From assembly GCA_023410055.1 (NCBI GenBank), contig JAEYQK010000115.1:1-62120 (forward strand): a stretch of 62,120 bases of DNA. Reading direction: 5' to 3'. This document shows, piece by piece, positions 50,401 through 57,903 of this stretch. Numbering within the stretch: position 1 is the stretch's first letter; each line of letters begins with the position of its first letter. A model generated the notes under the pieces. That model was given only the letters and a program-made list of their open reading frames with translations, had not been told where the DNA came from and did not search any database. The position numbers and the translations under genes were made by a program. Origin of the DNA: Acidobacteriota bacterium (GTDB lineage: Bacteria > Acidobacteriota > Terriglobia > Terriglobales > Acidobacteriaceae).

Positions 50401-53400
50401 CCTGTCCCCCCAACACCAACCTGGATCTGCGAATCGGAAACGATGCCGCCGCTCACGTTTATGCCACCATTGCCTCCAGAGCCGCCGATCGATTGTGCGA
50501 GGATTCCGGAACCATTGCGTCCCCAGGCACTGATGGAGTTGTTGCCAGTGACGGTGACATCAACCTTACCTGCATCTCCACCTGCGCCGCCGAAGCCACC
50601 AACACCAACGGTCAAGCCGAACCCGTTGGCGTTGCCAGTAGCGACACTGATGTCGCCACTGATGTTCATGGCTCCAGTGCCGCCGCCGCCACCGATGGAC
50701 TGGGCTGCAATCCCGCTCGAAGATCCGTTCGTTGAAGTGGAAGGACGGGTTGCCGAGATGCCACCCGCAAACTGCACGCTCACATCGCTTGATGAGCCAC
50801 CGCCCGCGCCGAAACCGCCGATGCCGATTGAGCCGGCGACTCCGTTACTGCCGCCAGACCTGGTGAAGTTCAGTGCGCCGCCGATGTTCAGACCGCCGTC
50901 CCCGCCGCCACCACCGATGGATTGCGCGAGGATTCCGTTGGAATCGTCTCCACTCGTGCTGAGATCGCCAGTGGCATTGACGCTGACAGTAGAACCATTA
51001 CCCGCACCGCCACCAAAACCACCAACGCCTACACCTACACTTCCGCCAACCTTTGATAAGTTGACGGAGCCACTGACGTTTAGTCCGCCGTTGCCACCGC
51101 CGCCACCGAGACTCTGCGCAACAATCGCACTGGAGTGATCTCCCACGGTCGCAACATTTCCTGTTACGGTACTTGAGACTGTGTTGGCGTTACCACCGCC
51201 TCCACCAAAACCGCCGACACCAACGCCTACATTGCCACTTGCCTTATTGCTGGCGGTAATTGATCCCGAAACGTTTACGCCACCGTTGCCGCCGCCACCC
51301 CCGAGCGATTGAGCGAGCACGCCCATGCTGTTGCTGCCGTGTGTCGTGACGTTTCCGGTAACCTGACTGCTGACCTGGGCGGACGAACCACCACCGCCGC
51401 CAGAGCCGCCAATGCCGACCGCCACGCTGCCTGTCCCAGTGCCCGCAATGCCGACCGAACCTGTGACGTTGATCGCTCCGTTGCCACCGCCGCCACCGAG
51501 CGACTGCACGATCACGCCGCCCGAGTTGTCACCATTTGTATTTACGCTGCCGGTCAGTTGGCTGCTCACCTGGCCAGCCGCACCACCACTGCCGCCAGAT
51601 CCGCCAATCCCGACACCAACACTGCCCGATCCAGTGCGGCCGAATGCGAGGTCTCCAGTCACGCTAATTCCCGCATTGCCGCCACCGCCACCGATCGATT
51701 GCACCAGCAGACCTGCGGAGTTGTTCGCACCGGAATTATTTTGGTATCCGGTGACGAGATTCCCGTTGACGGTCGAAGTGACATCGCTCGCGTCTCCGCC
51801 ATTGCCACCGCTCCCGCCGATTCCTATTCCGACAGTCCCGCTACCGGTACCCGCGCCGGCCACGCTCGCGGACACGTTGAGTCCGGCATTGCCGCCGCCA
51901 CCACCGATCGACTGCACCGCAATAGCCCCTGAGTTTTGCCCCGTGGTGATAACGTCCGCATTGAGCGTCGCGTTGACTGTGCTCGCATTACCGCCGCTGC
52001 CAGCGTCTCCACCAACGCCGACGGAAACACCAGCGGCACCTTCCCCGGCGCCGGCCGCATTCGCGGTGATATCGTATCCGCCATTGCCGCCGCCACCTCC
52101 GATGCTTTGCACGAGGATGCCAGCCGAGGACGCTCCGCCGGTGTAGATCTGCGAGCCAGAGTCGACAGTTGCAACAACGGCGCCACCGTTCCCTGCTCCG
52201 CCGCCGTTACCGCCAACGCCGACACTGACGTTCCCAGCACCTGTGCCCGCGGCGCTGAAGTCTGCGGTGATCGTTCCTCCGGCATTACCACCGCCGCCAC
52301 CGATGGATTGAATCAACAGTCCTGTCGAACGACCTGCAAGCGTGTTGAGAATGCCTTGATATTCTGCTGTGACGCTGTTGCCATTGCCTGCGATCCCACC
52401 GCTGCCGCCGACTCCGACGCTGACTGCTCCAGCACCGGTACCCGCGACGTTCGCTCCGCCCGAAACGGTCACACCACTGTTGCCGCCTCCACCGCCGACG
52501 GATTGCACCACGACGCCCGTTGAGTTCTCACCCCTGGTAGTCACGTCGCTTCTGAGCGTCGTGCTCACCGTGCCCGCATTGCCACCCGTGCCGCCATCGC
52601 CACCGACGCCCACGGACACACTGGCGCTGCCAGTCCCAGCACCAGCCGCATTCGCAGCGATCGTGTAACCGCTGTTGCCGCCGCCACCGCCGATACTTTG
52701 CACGAGGATTCCACTCGATGAGCGTCCATTTGTTGTTACTGACGAGCCGCTTTGAGTCGTGAACGATACCGTTCCGCCAGCTCCGCCGCCGCCTCCATTA
52801 CCACCAACTCCGACATTCACATTGCCTGCGACGCCCACCTCTCCAGTTCCCGCAGCGCTCGATGAGGCGCTAACCGTTCCACCACTGTTCCCGCCACCGC
52901 CGCCGATGGACTGCACCAGGATGCCCGTCGAGTTATTGCCGTGAGTTTCCAGAGTGCCGGAGTAATCGCCGCTGATTTGTCCGCCCTTGCCGGCAGTACC
53001 GCCGCTTCCGCCTACGCCGACAGTCACGCCGCCGGAGCCTATTTCACTGGCGGCAACTCCTGCGGCGATCGTAAGACCGCCGTTCCCGCCACCGCCGCCG
53101 ATAGCTTGCACGATGAGTCCACTTGCGTTGTCACCCGCGGTTGATACCTGGCTGTTGATGGACGCGTTTACGACACCTGCGTCGCCACCCTTACTGCCGT
53201 CACCGCCGACAGCCACGGCAAGCGCACCAGAACCGTTCATGCCAAGAGCTGCCGATGCTGCGACAGTCAGTCCGCCGTTTCCGCCACCACCACCGACGGA
53301 TTGCATCACGATGCCGGCCGACTGGTCGCCGTGCGTTGTAACCGAACTGCCAGATGAGAGTGTCCCGTTGACCGCGCCGCCGTTGCCACCCTTACCGCCG

Positions 53401-56120
53401 TCGCCACCTACGGCAACCGACACGCTGCCACCATCACCCAGTTCTAGAGCACTGGATATGGTCATCCCGCCGTTACCGCCACCGCCACCTACCGATTGCA
53501 GGACAACGCCAGACGCGTTCTTGCCAGTCGTCTCGACCGTTCCTGCGCCCTTGAGCGTGACCTGACCACCTTTTCCGCCCGCTGCGCCGCTGCCGCCAAG
53601 CGCAACGGAAATAGAAGCGCCAGTGCCGACCGTACCCTGGATTGCCGAGCCGCCATTGCCTCCTCCGCCGCCGACGCTCTGCACCAGAATTCCACCGGAG
53701 CGATCGCCAAACGTTGTTATGCTGTTGGCTTGTGCGGGAGCATTTCCATCGACGCTCCCCAGATAAACCGTGCTCTGGCCACCGTCGCCGCCGCTTTGGC
53801 CGCGACCACCAATGGCGATACCGAGTTCAAGCCCGCCGGACTGAGCAGAACCGCCGTTTCCACCGCCACCACCAACGCTCTGCGCGAAGATGCCAAACGA
53901 GTCTCCACCCTGCGTAGAGATCGTTCCGATCTGCGCGACGCTTACAGCATTACCCGCGCCACCAACCGACCCGGAGCCCCCGACCGCTGCGATTCCGGCG
54001 GACGATCCACCGGTTCCACCGCCGCCACCGATGGACTGGGCGAGGATGCCGTCGCTCCTAACTCCTGTTGTACTGATCGAGCCTCCAGCTTGATTGGTCA
54101 CCTTCACGGCACCAGCATCATTTCCGCTTCCGCCGCTGCCGCCAATCGAAACGGCTCCAGAAGACCTCCCGGCTAATCCACCGCCACCGCCAATCGACTG
54201 CGCCAGAATGCCGCGCGAATCGTCTCCAACACTGGTTAGCTGACCCGAGTTGTCTACCGTGACGGTGCCGCCTTTGCCGCCGTTTGCCGCCGAACCTCCC
54301 AGGGTCACAGCGGCTCCGCTATTGTCGACAGAACCACCGCCGCCGCCGATCGACTGCGCAACGATGACGTCACTCCCGGCACCAGAGGTTTGGATCGTGC
54401 CGCTGTTCGTGACCGCGACAGTGCTCCCACTGCCACCGCTTCCACCGCTTCCGCCAATCGTGACCGCTCCGTAAGAAGAACCTACTGAGCCGCCACCTCC
54501 GCCAATTGATTGCGCCAGGATACCGCGCGAGGCAGTTCCGTGCGTGATGATCTGGCCAGCATTGATCACGTTCACCGCTGCGCCATGGCCGCCTTGCGAT
54601 GCTGATCCGCCGATCGTTACTCCGCCAATCGTGCTCCCTACGGAACCGCCACCTCCGCCAATTGATTGCGCTTGAATGCCGGTTGCAGAATTGTTGAATG
54701 TCTCAATCGTACCGGTGTTCGTGTTCAGAACGGTGACCGCACCTGCGTTGCCACCGCCGCTACCGTTGCCGCCCAACGCCGCCACGCCAATGGAGGATCC
54801 ACCAGCGCCACCATTACCACCGATTGATTGCGCCAAAATTCCGGTCGAGTTTTGACCGTTGGTTGTTACGTGACCGGAGTTGGTCACTGTGACTTTGTTG
54901 CCGTTTCCACCCGGAGAACCCTGTCCGCTTTGAGAAAACAGACCGCCGGAATCGCCGCCGTTGCCGCCGGTACCGCCGATGGACTGCGCGAAAATACCGT
55001 AGGATCGTGAACCAAGTGTGGTGACGTTTCCGGAGTTGCTAATCGCTACCGTGCCGCCGTTCCCTCCAGCCGAACTGCTGCCGCCCGACCCGACGATACC
55101 CCAGCTATCGCCGCCCGCTCCCGCGCTTCCACCAGTGCTTATGGCATAAAGACCAAAGGCACCCACGCCGTTGGTCGTGATGGTGCCTGAGTTGGTCAGG
55201 CTTACGTTTCCGCCCGAAGCTGCTGCACCACCCGATCCGCCACCTACCGCACCGTACCCGCTGCCCGCTGTTCCGCCGACTCCCGCATGACTGAAGACAA
55301 AAATCCCATGGGCGCTGGCGCCCGAAGTGGTAACCGAAGTCCGGTTTTCAAAAATTACAGCGCCGCCAGCCGCTGCGTCGCCGCCATCGTATCCGCTGCC
55401 CCCCAAGCCATATTTGTCGCCACCATTCCCGCCGTTGCCGCCAACGGAGCCTACTATGATGCCTGAAACTCTAACCGCATTGATGGCCGGGTATGAGGAA
55501 GGAACCAGAAGGTCGTAGGGATTGGGAACCGGCATCCTGCCGTCCCCGCCGCCACTGCCGGGGACTCCTATGCAACCAATCAGCGGAATGGTTATGCAAT
55601 AAGCATCGCTGCCGTTGCTGCCGTTCGCTCCTCGCGCAACGAGGTTGATTGGCCCAGACCCACTAACTGTCGTTGGGGGGGTATTGCCGGGCAAGCCGCC
55701 ACTTCCGGGGTTCGGATTGAAACTCGTCGTCGTATTGACAACGCTCCAACCAGTGGTCGCTGTGCCGGTTGATGAAAGCAGATCAACGGAAGTGACCAGG
55801 TCCTTGGCGTTCTTCGTCACTTTCGTGATGGTATAGGTCACCGACGTCTGCCCCGGCGGGACTATCGGAGTGAAACTGTCGCCAACATCAGTAAGCGTCA
55901 AGAACACGTTGTTCTGATCGGTCACTACGAATGCATTCACGTGATTCGCATCCTCGACCACCTTAACGACCGTCTCCATCTCCCCCGATTTCGGGTTGCA
56001 GATCTGCGAGTTTTGCGCAGTCGTTGGAGATGCGATCGGAGTAGTACAAGGCGTGCTCTGCGCAGAGCAGTTGATTCCAGCAAGAACTAACGTGGCAAAC
56101 AGTACGATGACAGAACGCAT
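44451..56120 (-). CDS. Giant autotransporter adhesin (3,889 aa) with glycine-rich repeats
   Basis: A single 11.7-kb gene. GGGAGA lies 6 bases before the ATG. Residues 1-20 are a signal peptide ending GINCSA. Residues 21-210 are a unique head with several Cys. From about 255 to 3,305 the chain is made of about 46 clear repeats carrying GI(L/F)AQSIGGGGGNGG, plus three degenerate ones; each contains GxVxTxGxxSxG strands expected to make a beta-helix-like passenger. About 300 non-repeat residues follow (TNNGVVYGEDGLNAWAVV...). The C-terminal 280 residues form an autotransporter beta-barrel (SPDLYSEIQSGL, WLDYGYEDFRHSGHDDY, FGAEYGRASADH). It ends IPFGK, not in an aromatic residue. It probably mediates adhesion or biofilm formation. 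Similar QSIGGGGG autotransporters occur in Proteobacteria, so transfer is possible (knowledge and inference). Confidence 0.93.
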   Translation of the reverse strand: MRSVIVLFATLVLAGINCSAQSTPCTTPIASPTTAQNSQICNPKSGEMETVVKVVEDANHVNAFVVTDQNNVFLTLTDVGDSFTPIVPPGQTSVTYTITKVTKNAKDLVTSVDLLSSTGTATTGWSVVNTTTSFNPNPGSGGLPGNTPPTTVSGSGPINLVARGANGSNGSDAYCITIPLIGCIGVPGSGGGDGRMPVPNPYDLLVPSSYPAINAVRVSGIIVGSVGGNGGNGGDKYGLGGSGYDGGDAAAGGAVIFENRTSVTTSGASAHGIFVFSHAGVGGTAGSGYGAVGGGSGGAAASGGNVSLTNSGTITTNGVGAFGLYAISTGGSAGAGGDSWGIVGSGGSSSAGGNGGTVAISNSGNVTTLGSRSYGIFAQSIGGTGGNGGDSGGLFSQSGQGSPGGNGNKVTVTNSGHVTTNGQNSTGILAQSIGGNGGAGGSSIGVAALGGNGSGGGNAGAVTVLNTNTGTIETFNNSATGIQAQSIGGGGGSVGSTIGGVTIGGSASQGGHGAAVNVINAGQIITHGTASRGILAQSIGGGGGSVGSSYGAVTIGGSGGSGGSGSTVAVTNSGTIQTSGAGSDVIVAQSIGGGGGSVDNSGAAVTLGGSAANGGKGGTVTVDNSGQLTSVGDDSRGILAQSIGGGGGLAGRSSGAVSIGGSGGSGNDAGAVKVTNQAGGSISTTGVRSDGILAQSIGGGGGTGGSSAGIAAVGGSGSVGGAGNAVSVAQIGTISTQGGDSFGIFAQSVGGGGGNGGSAQSGGLELGIAIGGRGQSGGDGGQSTVYLGSVDGNAPAQANSITTFGDRSGGILVQSVGGGGGNGGSAIQGTVGTGASISVALGGSGAAGGKGGQVTLKGAGTVETTGKNASGVVLQSVGGGGGNGGMTISSALELGDGGSVSVAVGGDGGKGGNGGAVNGTLSSGSSVTTHGDQSAGIVMQSVGGGGGNGGLTVAASAALGMNGSGALAVAVGGDGSKGGDAGVVNASINSQVSTAGDNASGLIVQAIGGGGGNGGLTIAAGVAASEIGSGGVTVGVGGSGGTAGKGGQISGDYSGTLETHGNNSTGILVQSIGGGGGNSGGTVSASSSAAGTGEVGVAGNVNVGVGGNGGGGGAGGTVSFTTQSGSSVTTNGRSSSGILVQSIGGGGGNSGYTIAANAAGAGTGSASVSVGVGGDGGTGGNAGTVSTTLRSDVTTRGENSTGVVVQSVGGGGGNSGVTVSGGANVAGTGAGAVSVGVGGSGGIAGNGNSVTAEYQGILNTLAGRSTGLLIQSIGGGGGNAGGTITADFSAAGTGAGNVSVGVGGNGGGAGNGGAVVATVDSGSQIYTGGASSAGILVQSIGGGGGNGGYDITANAAGAGEGAAGVSVGVGGDAGSGGNASTVNATLNADVITTGQNSGAIAVQSIGGGGGNAGLNVSASVAGAGTGSGTVGIGIGGSGGNGGDASDVTSTVNGNLVTGYQNNSGANNSAGLLVQSIGGGGGNAGISVTGDLAFGRTGSGSVGVGIGGSGGSGGAAGQVSSQLTGSVNTNGDNSGGVIVQSLGGGGGNGAINVTGSVGIAGTGTGSVAVGIGGSGGGGGSSAQVSSQVTGNVTTHGSNSMGVLAQSLGGGGGNGGVNVSGSITASNKASGNVGVGVGGFGGGGGNANTVSSTVTGNVATVGDHSSAIVAQSLGGGGGNGGLNVSGSVNLSKVGGSVGVGVGGFGGGAGNGSTVSVNATGDLSTSGDDSNGILAQSIGGGGGDGGLNIGGALNFTRSGGSNGVAGSIGIGGFGAGGGSSSDVSVQFAGGISATRPSTSTNGSSSGIAAQSIGGGGGTGAMNISGDISVATGNANGFGLTVGVGGFGGAGGDAGKVDVTVTGNNSISAWGRNGSGILAQSIGGSGGNGGINVSGGIVSDSQIQVGVGGTGGNAGVGRTVTVTSSADVYASATGGTLPGAAGVLAQSIGGGGGNGGMDVTGGLAISKPANVPSITVGVGGQGGAAAVSDNVSVTQTGAVRTTGDWVDGIVAQSIAGGGGNGGLNVSGAINFSDSTNSGGKTDVSIVAGIGGSGGTGANAGDVLINNSGLVSTQGDNAKGIFAQSIGGGGGRGGMNVTGVFAQSSQPISVDIGGSGSTGGNAGSVTISRGDSTARAGLVSTTGSNSNAIEASSVGGGGGDAAMTFHAGFSLAGKNNASAGYAAQFVLGGSGADAGNGGAAKVTNYSDVITLGNNSIGVMAQSLGGGGGNAAYSLAATYENSNTQNMAVNLVIGGGTGDGGSGSTADVVNVGNVDTFGDNSYGILSQSVGGGGGNTALSLAYTKSDGNQLGINIGRHGGIGGAAGNVTLSSDGIVNTRGANAYGLFAQSIGNGGGNSSATSVSLYPQPGAAAKASEPVRVSVGLEGGQGGTGGDVSLNAAGQVNTSGSGATAIFAQSVGGGGGNGGGALTAAPTASVMGVSVGGSGGTGGTGGHVTVSSGAQVSTTGDDAAGILAQSIGGGGGNGGYSVAGGYKVDKVSMIATVGGNGGEGMSGGTVDVTNSGGIYTEGVGSYGALAQSIGGGGGKGGLVVDFTSVPGDTTANALALAIGGNGGDGGTGGNVTLKNTGWVETMKQNAVGLFAQSIGGGGGNGSSMLNVLSGGGAGSNSFSIGVGGSGGTGGSAGSVRIENTATGAPDSGTIITHSDNAHGIFALSVGGGGGTGSTVVSVAATRGASSQMSANSAAVSIGGVGGDGGTGGNVTVLNSGSILTHGNEAHGILAESVGGGGGQGGLAVSGDLVRTMDSSTAGKNLTLAVGGFGGTGNTAGSVSVTNSGTINVFGNKSDGIYAQSVGGGGGNGGLAIALSNNLVSNPVSNPLPWLTNVALGGFGGSGGDGGDVTVNNTGNITAHGNDSYGIFAQSVGGGGGKAGFSVSSPAWTATSYLLDTRLGGGTNGTGGIVSVNSTGSISMLGDNSQAQLAQSVNGGGGDAKLYLDFSKQAVELGDEQALLQANAAATFENAQASVTQNLALGAQGVTQASGANTSVTNSGDFATFGKNSTASLVQSIGGGGGSATSTVVVDAQGQVSTQAVLGASQSSGSDGGAISLTRNGGITTLGDNSSGSIVQSIGGGGGTLLAEVDRTAPIVDEASATASVTLGADQTTSSNGANLQLQTSGDVMTAGAHSSGLLVQSIGGGGGLVNLTGYDDASVALGGVNGTSGNGGEIHLINTGTIFTSGAMSHGVVLQSIGGGGGALLSGLDANHMSVITNSGNSGNGGNIDFTQNGEVVASGENSIGILAQSLGGGGGFVDRTFMDSSGGAGTSGNVNLVINGGVIASGRNGIGVFAQSRASGSQGDISIDLAPNGIIYAGTNGIGVQMSGGNHNQFTNNGVVYGEDGLNAWAVVGDSGHDRLDNYGTIIGQINLGAGNNQFINRPGALFVPGPQILLGSPANMFENDGTMIIGGLDHTQHTYLNGSFVQMAGGSTHAKLDFGTSSMDQLDITGTASLGGELKLALINPELVPYGHFRKTIFSAAQGITNNGIVLNTAPSVVINYQLVYPNSTTAAIDYGIEFAPAGLSRNLAQVGYYFDRIQAAGSSPLLGSTVTQLLYVPTMDIYRNSLTQFSPDLYSEIQSGLIVSNQRFGQILLDGGSVQYAGKRGMLWLDYGYEDFRHSGHDDYKRVRQIDRRGAIGFQRAIGGHWTAGMGVSWQTNSVDGNSGLWTATGYTTQLGGMIRREFGKTAVSGTLSYAWNKMNSNRVGYFSDSFNATLRRGLGTFGATARVSHLFTYGGFYFKPMVDLGLSDLLAQSAGEFGLGATALVLDQYNEAHAWVRPGGDLGHVFKFTDTTSFRPYVNGGIRSYLNGNETFAQARFRGAPDGVSSMAVGTNIGSMFEGAAGFELKLRDRLSFGAEYGRASADHYNMDRFNFVLRIPFGK
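46190..55360 (-). repeat. Coding repeat array of the giant autotransporter
   Basis: About 46 clear GGGGG-bearing units by eye. The spacing between their Gln-Ser landmarks is 52-54 residues in the first eight units (Q379, 431, 485, 537, 589, 641, 695, 747), then 61-71, mostly 65, from Q814 on (875, 940, 1005, 1070, 1141, 1206, 1271, 1338, 1403). Units become irregular towards the C-terminus. DNA identity between units is modest, since codons vary. Confidence 0.85.
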
Positions 56121-56541
56121 TCTATCTCCCTCTTACAAGTCAGCGGAACAGACTTTTGGGATAGCAAATCTGTGCGGGGTTGATATCGAGGCAAAGTCGG
56201 GCGTTTGTTATCCGCCAAATGATGAGCATCGGTTCCGATTCACCAAAGGTAGCCTCTTAATTGCCGCGACAAGATCCGCGCTGATTGTGGCGCTTAATGT
56301 TTCTCGTTTGTGGTTGACACTCGGCAGTGTCGCCGACTGGCCGTGCAGACGTGACCAGCAACTCAGCTTCAGTTGGATTCTATCCTTTGGATAAGTACTT
56401 CTGAGCAGCAAAAGCAGTCACTTAAGTAACGATGGTAATTATGTAGACAATCGAAAGTAACTAGCTAAATAGCGGACGCGCAACGGTGCGATATCACGGG
56501 GAGTGTGCTTCGCAGTGTGATGTTCCTTGCCTGACAATGAA
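56121..56541. other. Intergenic region between autotransporter and xerC
   Basis: A 421-base gap that is less GC-rich than its surroundings. It holds the autotransporter ribosome binding site (56127-56134, minus) and presumably its promoter, plus the palindrome TATCCTTTGGATA (56384-56396). No gene or RNA was found. xerC ends at 56542 without a clear terminator. Confidence 0.5.
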
Positions 56542-57636
56542 CTAACGCGCACGCGGATGCGTCTTGTCGTACACGTCCAGCACGTGCTTCATCGTGAGTT
56601 GCGTGTATCGCTGCGTCGTTGATAGCCGTTCGTGCCCCAGCATCTCCTGGATGGCCCTCAGGTCGGCGCCCTCTTCCAGTAGGTGCGCGCCAAACGCATG
56701 TCGCAATGTATGCGGATGAACGTCAGGCGACAAACCACGCGCCACCGCAATCTGCTTTACGATCCGACCCACGCTGCGCGTCGTCAACCGTCCCCCGCGA
56801 AAGTTAACCAGCAGTGCCCGTGTTCCCTTCTTCTTCCTGTCCGTAAGTAGTTTCTGGCGTACCGGCAGATACGCCGATAGCGCAGATTTCACGGCGTCTC
56901 CAAAAGGTACATACCGCTGTTTCTTGCCTTTTCCCCGAATCAGGATGATCTCGTTCGACAGCCGAATATCATCCAGGTTGATCCCAATCAGCTCTGAATT
57001 TCGAATCCCGCATCCGTACAGCAACTCGAAGATCATGCGGTCGCGCTCGGGGAACGCCGCTGCCTCCGGCATCTCACCCGTGAATACGGTATTCATCTCT
57101 TCAATCGTTGGCACCCGCGGCAGTTTCTTCGGCAACTTCGGTGTCGCCACCAATGCCGCCGGATTCTGCTCCACGACTCCCTCGCGCGCCAGCCACTTAT
57201 ACAGCGACCTCAGCGCCGCCAGATGCCGCGCCACCGACGTCTTCCCCAGCCCCCGTTCGTAAAGATGAGACAAATACCCGCGTATCCGCACATGATCGAT
57301 TTCCGACCAAGTAACTTGGTGGCCCACACAAGCTTCTCGGTGCCCCACGTTCGCGCAGCTAACGTGGGGACTGTTTCCTTGTGTGGGACTAACAACAACA
57401 TCCCGTGGTGCCGCACCCTTCCCCGCGGGGGAGGGTGCGCCCACCAGATATTCGACAAACGTCCGCAAGTCTTTCGTATATGCCAGAATCGTGTTCGCCG
57501 ATGCGTTCCGCTCCCGCAGTGACCGCAGGAAATCCTCGATATGCTCTTCGATCTGCGTTCGCAGACGCGGCTCACTCGGCGACTCATCCCGCTCTGCCGC
57601 TCGCTCCTGCTCCCGTGCTAGTCTGCGAAAATCCAT
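56542..57636 (-). CDS. xerC: Tyrosine recombinase XerC with repeat-derived insert
   Basis: A 364-residue recombinase for chromosome dimer resolution at dif. The N-terminal SAM-like domain is EEHIEDFLRSLRERNASANT. The catalytic domain has all the usual residues: CGIRNSELIG (Arg), GKGKKQRYVP (Lys), HTLRHAFGAHLL (His-xx-Arg), GHERLSTTQRYTQ (His and nucleophile Tyr). Oddity: between about residues 67 and 108, within the N-terminal domain, lies an extra segment (PSPAGKGAAPRDVV... NSPHVSCANVGHRE) encoded by two palindromic repeats. The reading frame is intact. It is coupled to the 87-aa gene upstream (gap 3 bases). It may still be active if the insert is an outside loop. Confidence 0.9.
   Translation of the reverse strand: MDFRRLAREQERAAERDESPSEPRLRTQIEEHIEDFLRSLRERNASANTILAYTKDLRTFVEYLVGAPSPAGKGAAPRDVVVSPTQGNSPHVSCANVGHREACVGHQVTWSEIDHVRIRGYLSHLYERGLGKTSVARHLAALRSLYKWLAREGVVEQNPAALVATPKLPKKLPRVPTIEEMNTVFTGEMPEAAAFPERDRMIFELLYGCGIRNSELIGINLDDIRLSNEIILIRGKGKKQRYVPFGDAVKSALSAYLPVRQKLLTDRKKKGTRALLVNFRGGRLTTRSVGRIVKQIAVARGLSPDVHPHTLRHAFGAHLLEEGADLRAIQEMLGHERLSTTQRYTQLTMKHVLDVYDKTHPRAR
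57323..57388. repeat. Palindromic repeat, copy 3, nested in a longer palindrome inside xerC
   Basis: The 31-base repeat (57339-57369; inner stem CCCCACGTT/AACGTGGGG) is flanked by CCCACACAAG (57323-57332) and CTTGTGTGGG (57379-57388), an outer 10-bp stem. It is translated in xerC on the minus strand. Confidence 0.85.
57413..57438. repeat. Second palindrome inside xerC
   Basis: A 26-base near-perfect palindrome with arms GCACCCT / AGGGTGC around CCCCGCGGGG. It encodes part of the extra segment of XerC (about residues 67-75). It lies 24 bases from the preceding palindrome. Confidence 0.8.
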
Positions 57637-57639
57637 GAA

Positions 57640-57903
57640 CTAAAACAGCCTCTCCCAAACGCAAACCGTCGCGGACGCCTTCTGCCGTCTAGGTGCCTTG
57701 GATCGACAATTGCTCGCATGCTCCTGCATCGACGCCGCCGTCGCCAGGTAAAGTTCCATCGTCGGCAACAACATCTGCTCTTCGACGTAAACCGGCGCAA
57801 CAAAGGCTCTCCTGTCCTTCAGCTCGTTCGCCTTCAGCAAACTCGCGTAGCTCTTTGCCGAGGGCTTAACCAAACGCTTCGGAGCGGTGATTGCTTCACT
57901 CAT
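57640..57903 (-). CDS. 87-aa protein between xerD and xerC
   Basis: ATG 57903 overlaps the xerD stop by 8 bases, and the stop lies 3 bases before xerC, so it is very likely translated. The protein is basic and soluble: MSEAITAPKRLVKPSAKSYA, then ELKDRRAFVAPVYVEEQMLLPTM (in part), then a C-terminal CRSKAPRRQKASATVCVW. No known domain is recognised. A role as an Xer-associated DNA-binding or regulatory factor is conceivable from position alone. Confidence 0.55.
   Translation of the reverse strand: MSEAITAPKRLVKPSAKSYASLLKANELKDRRAFVAPVYVEEQMLLPTMELYLATAASMQEHASNCRSKAPRRQKASATVCVWERLF

Noticed and set aside
45483..54176. Many long plus-strand open frames opposite the autotransporter gene, Pro-rich (PPLPPPPP) or Ala/Thr-rich
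   Set aside because: They are antisense reflections of Gly-rich GGN codons. They have no ribosome binding sites, and their protein repeats mirror the real repeats.
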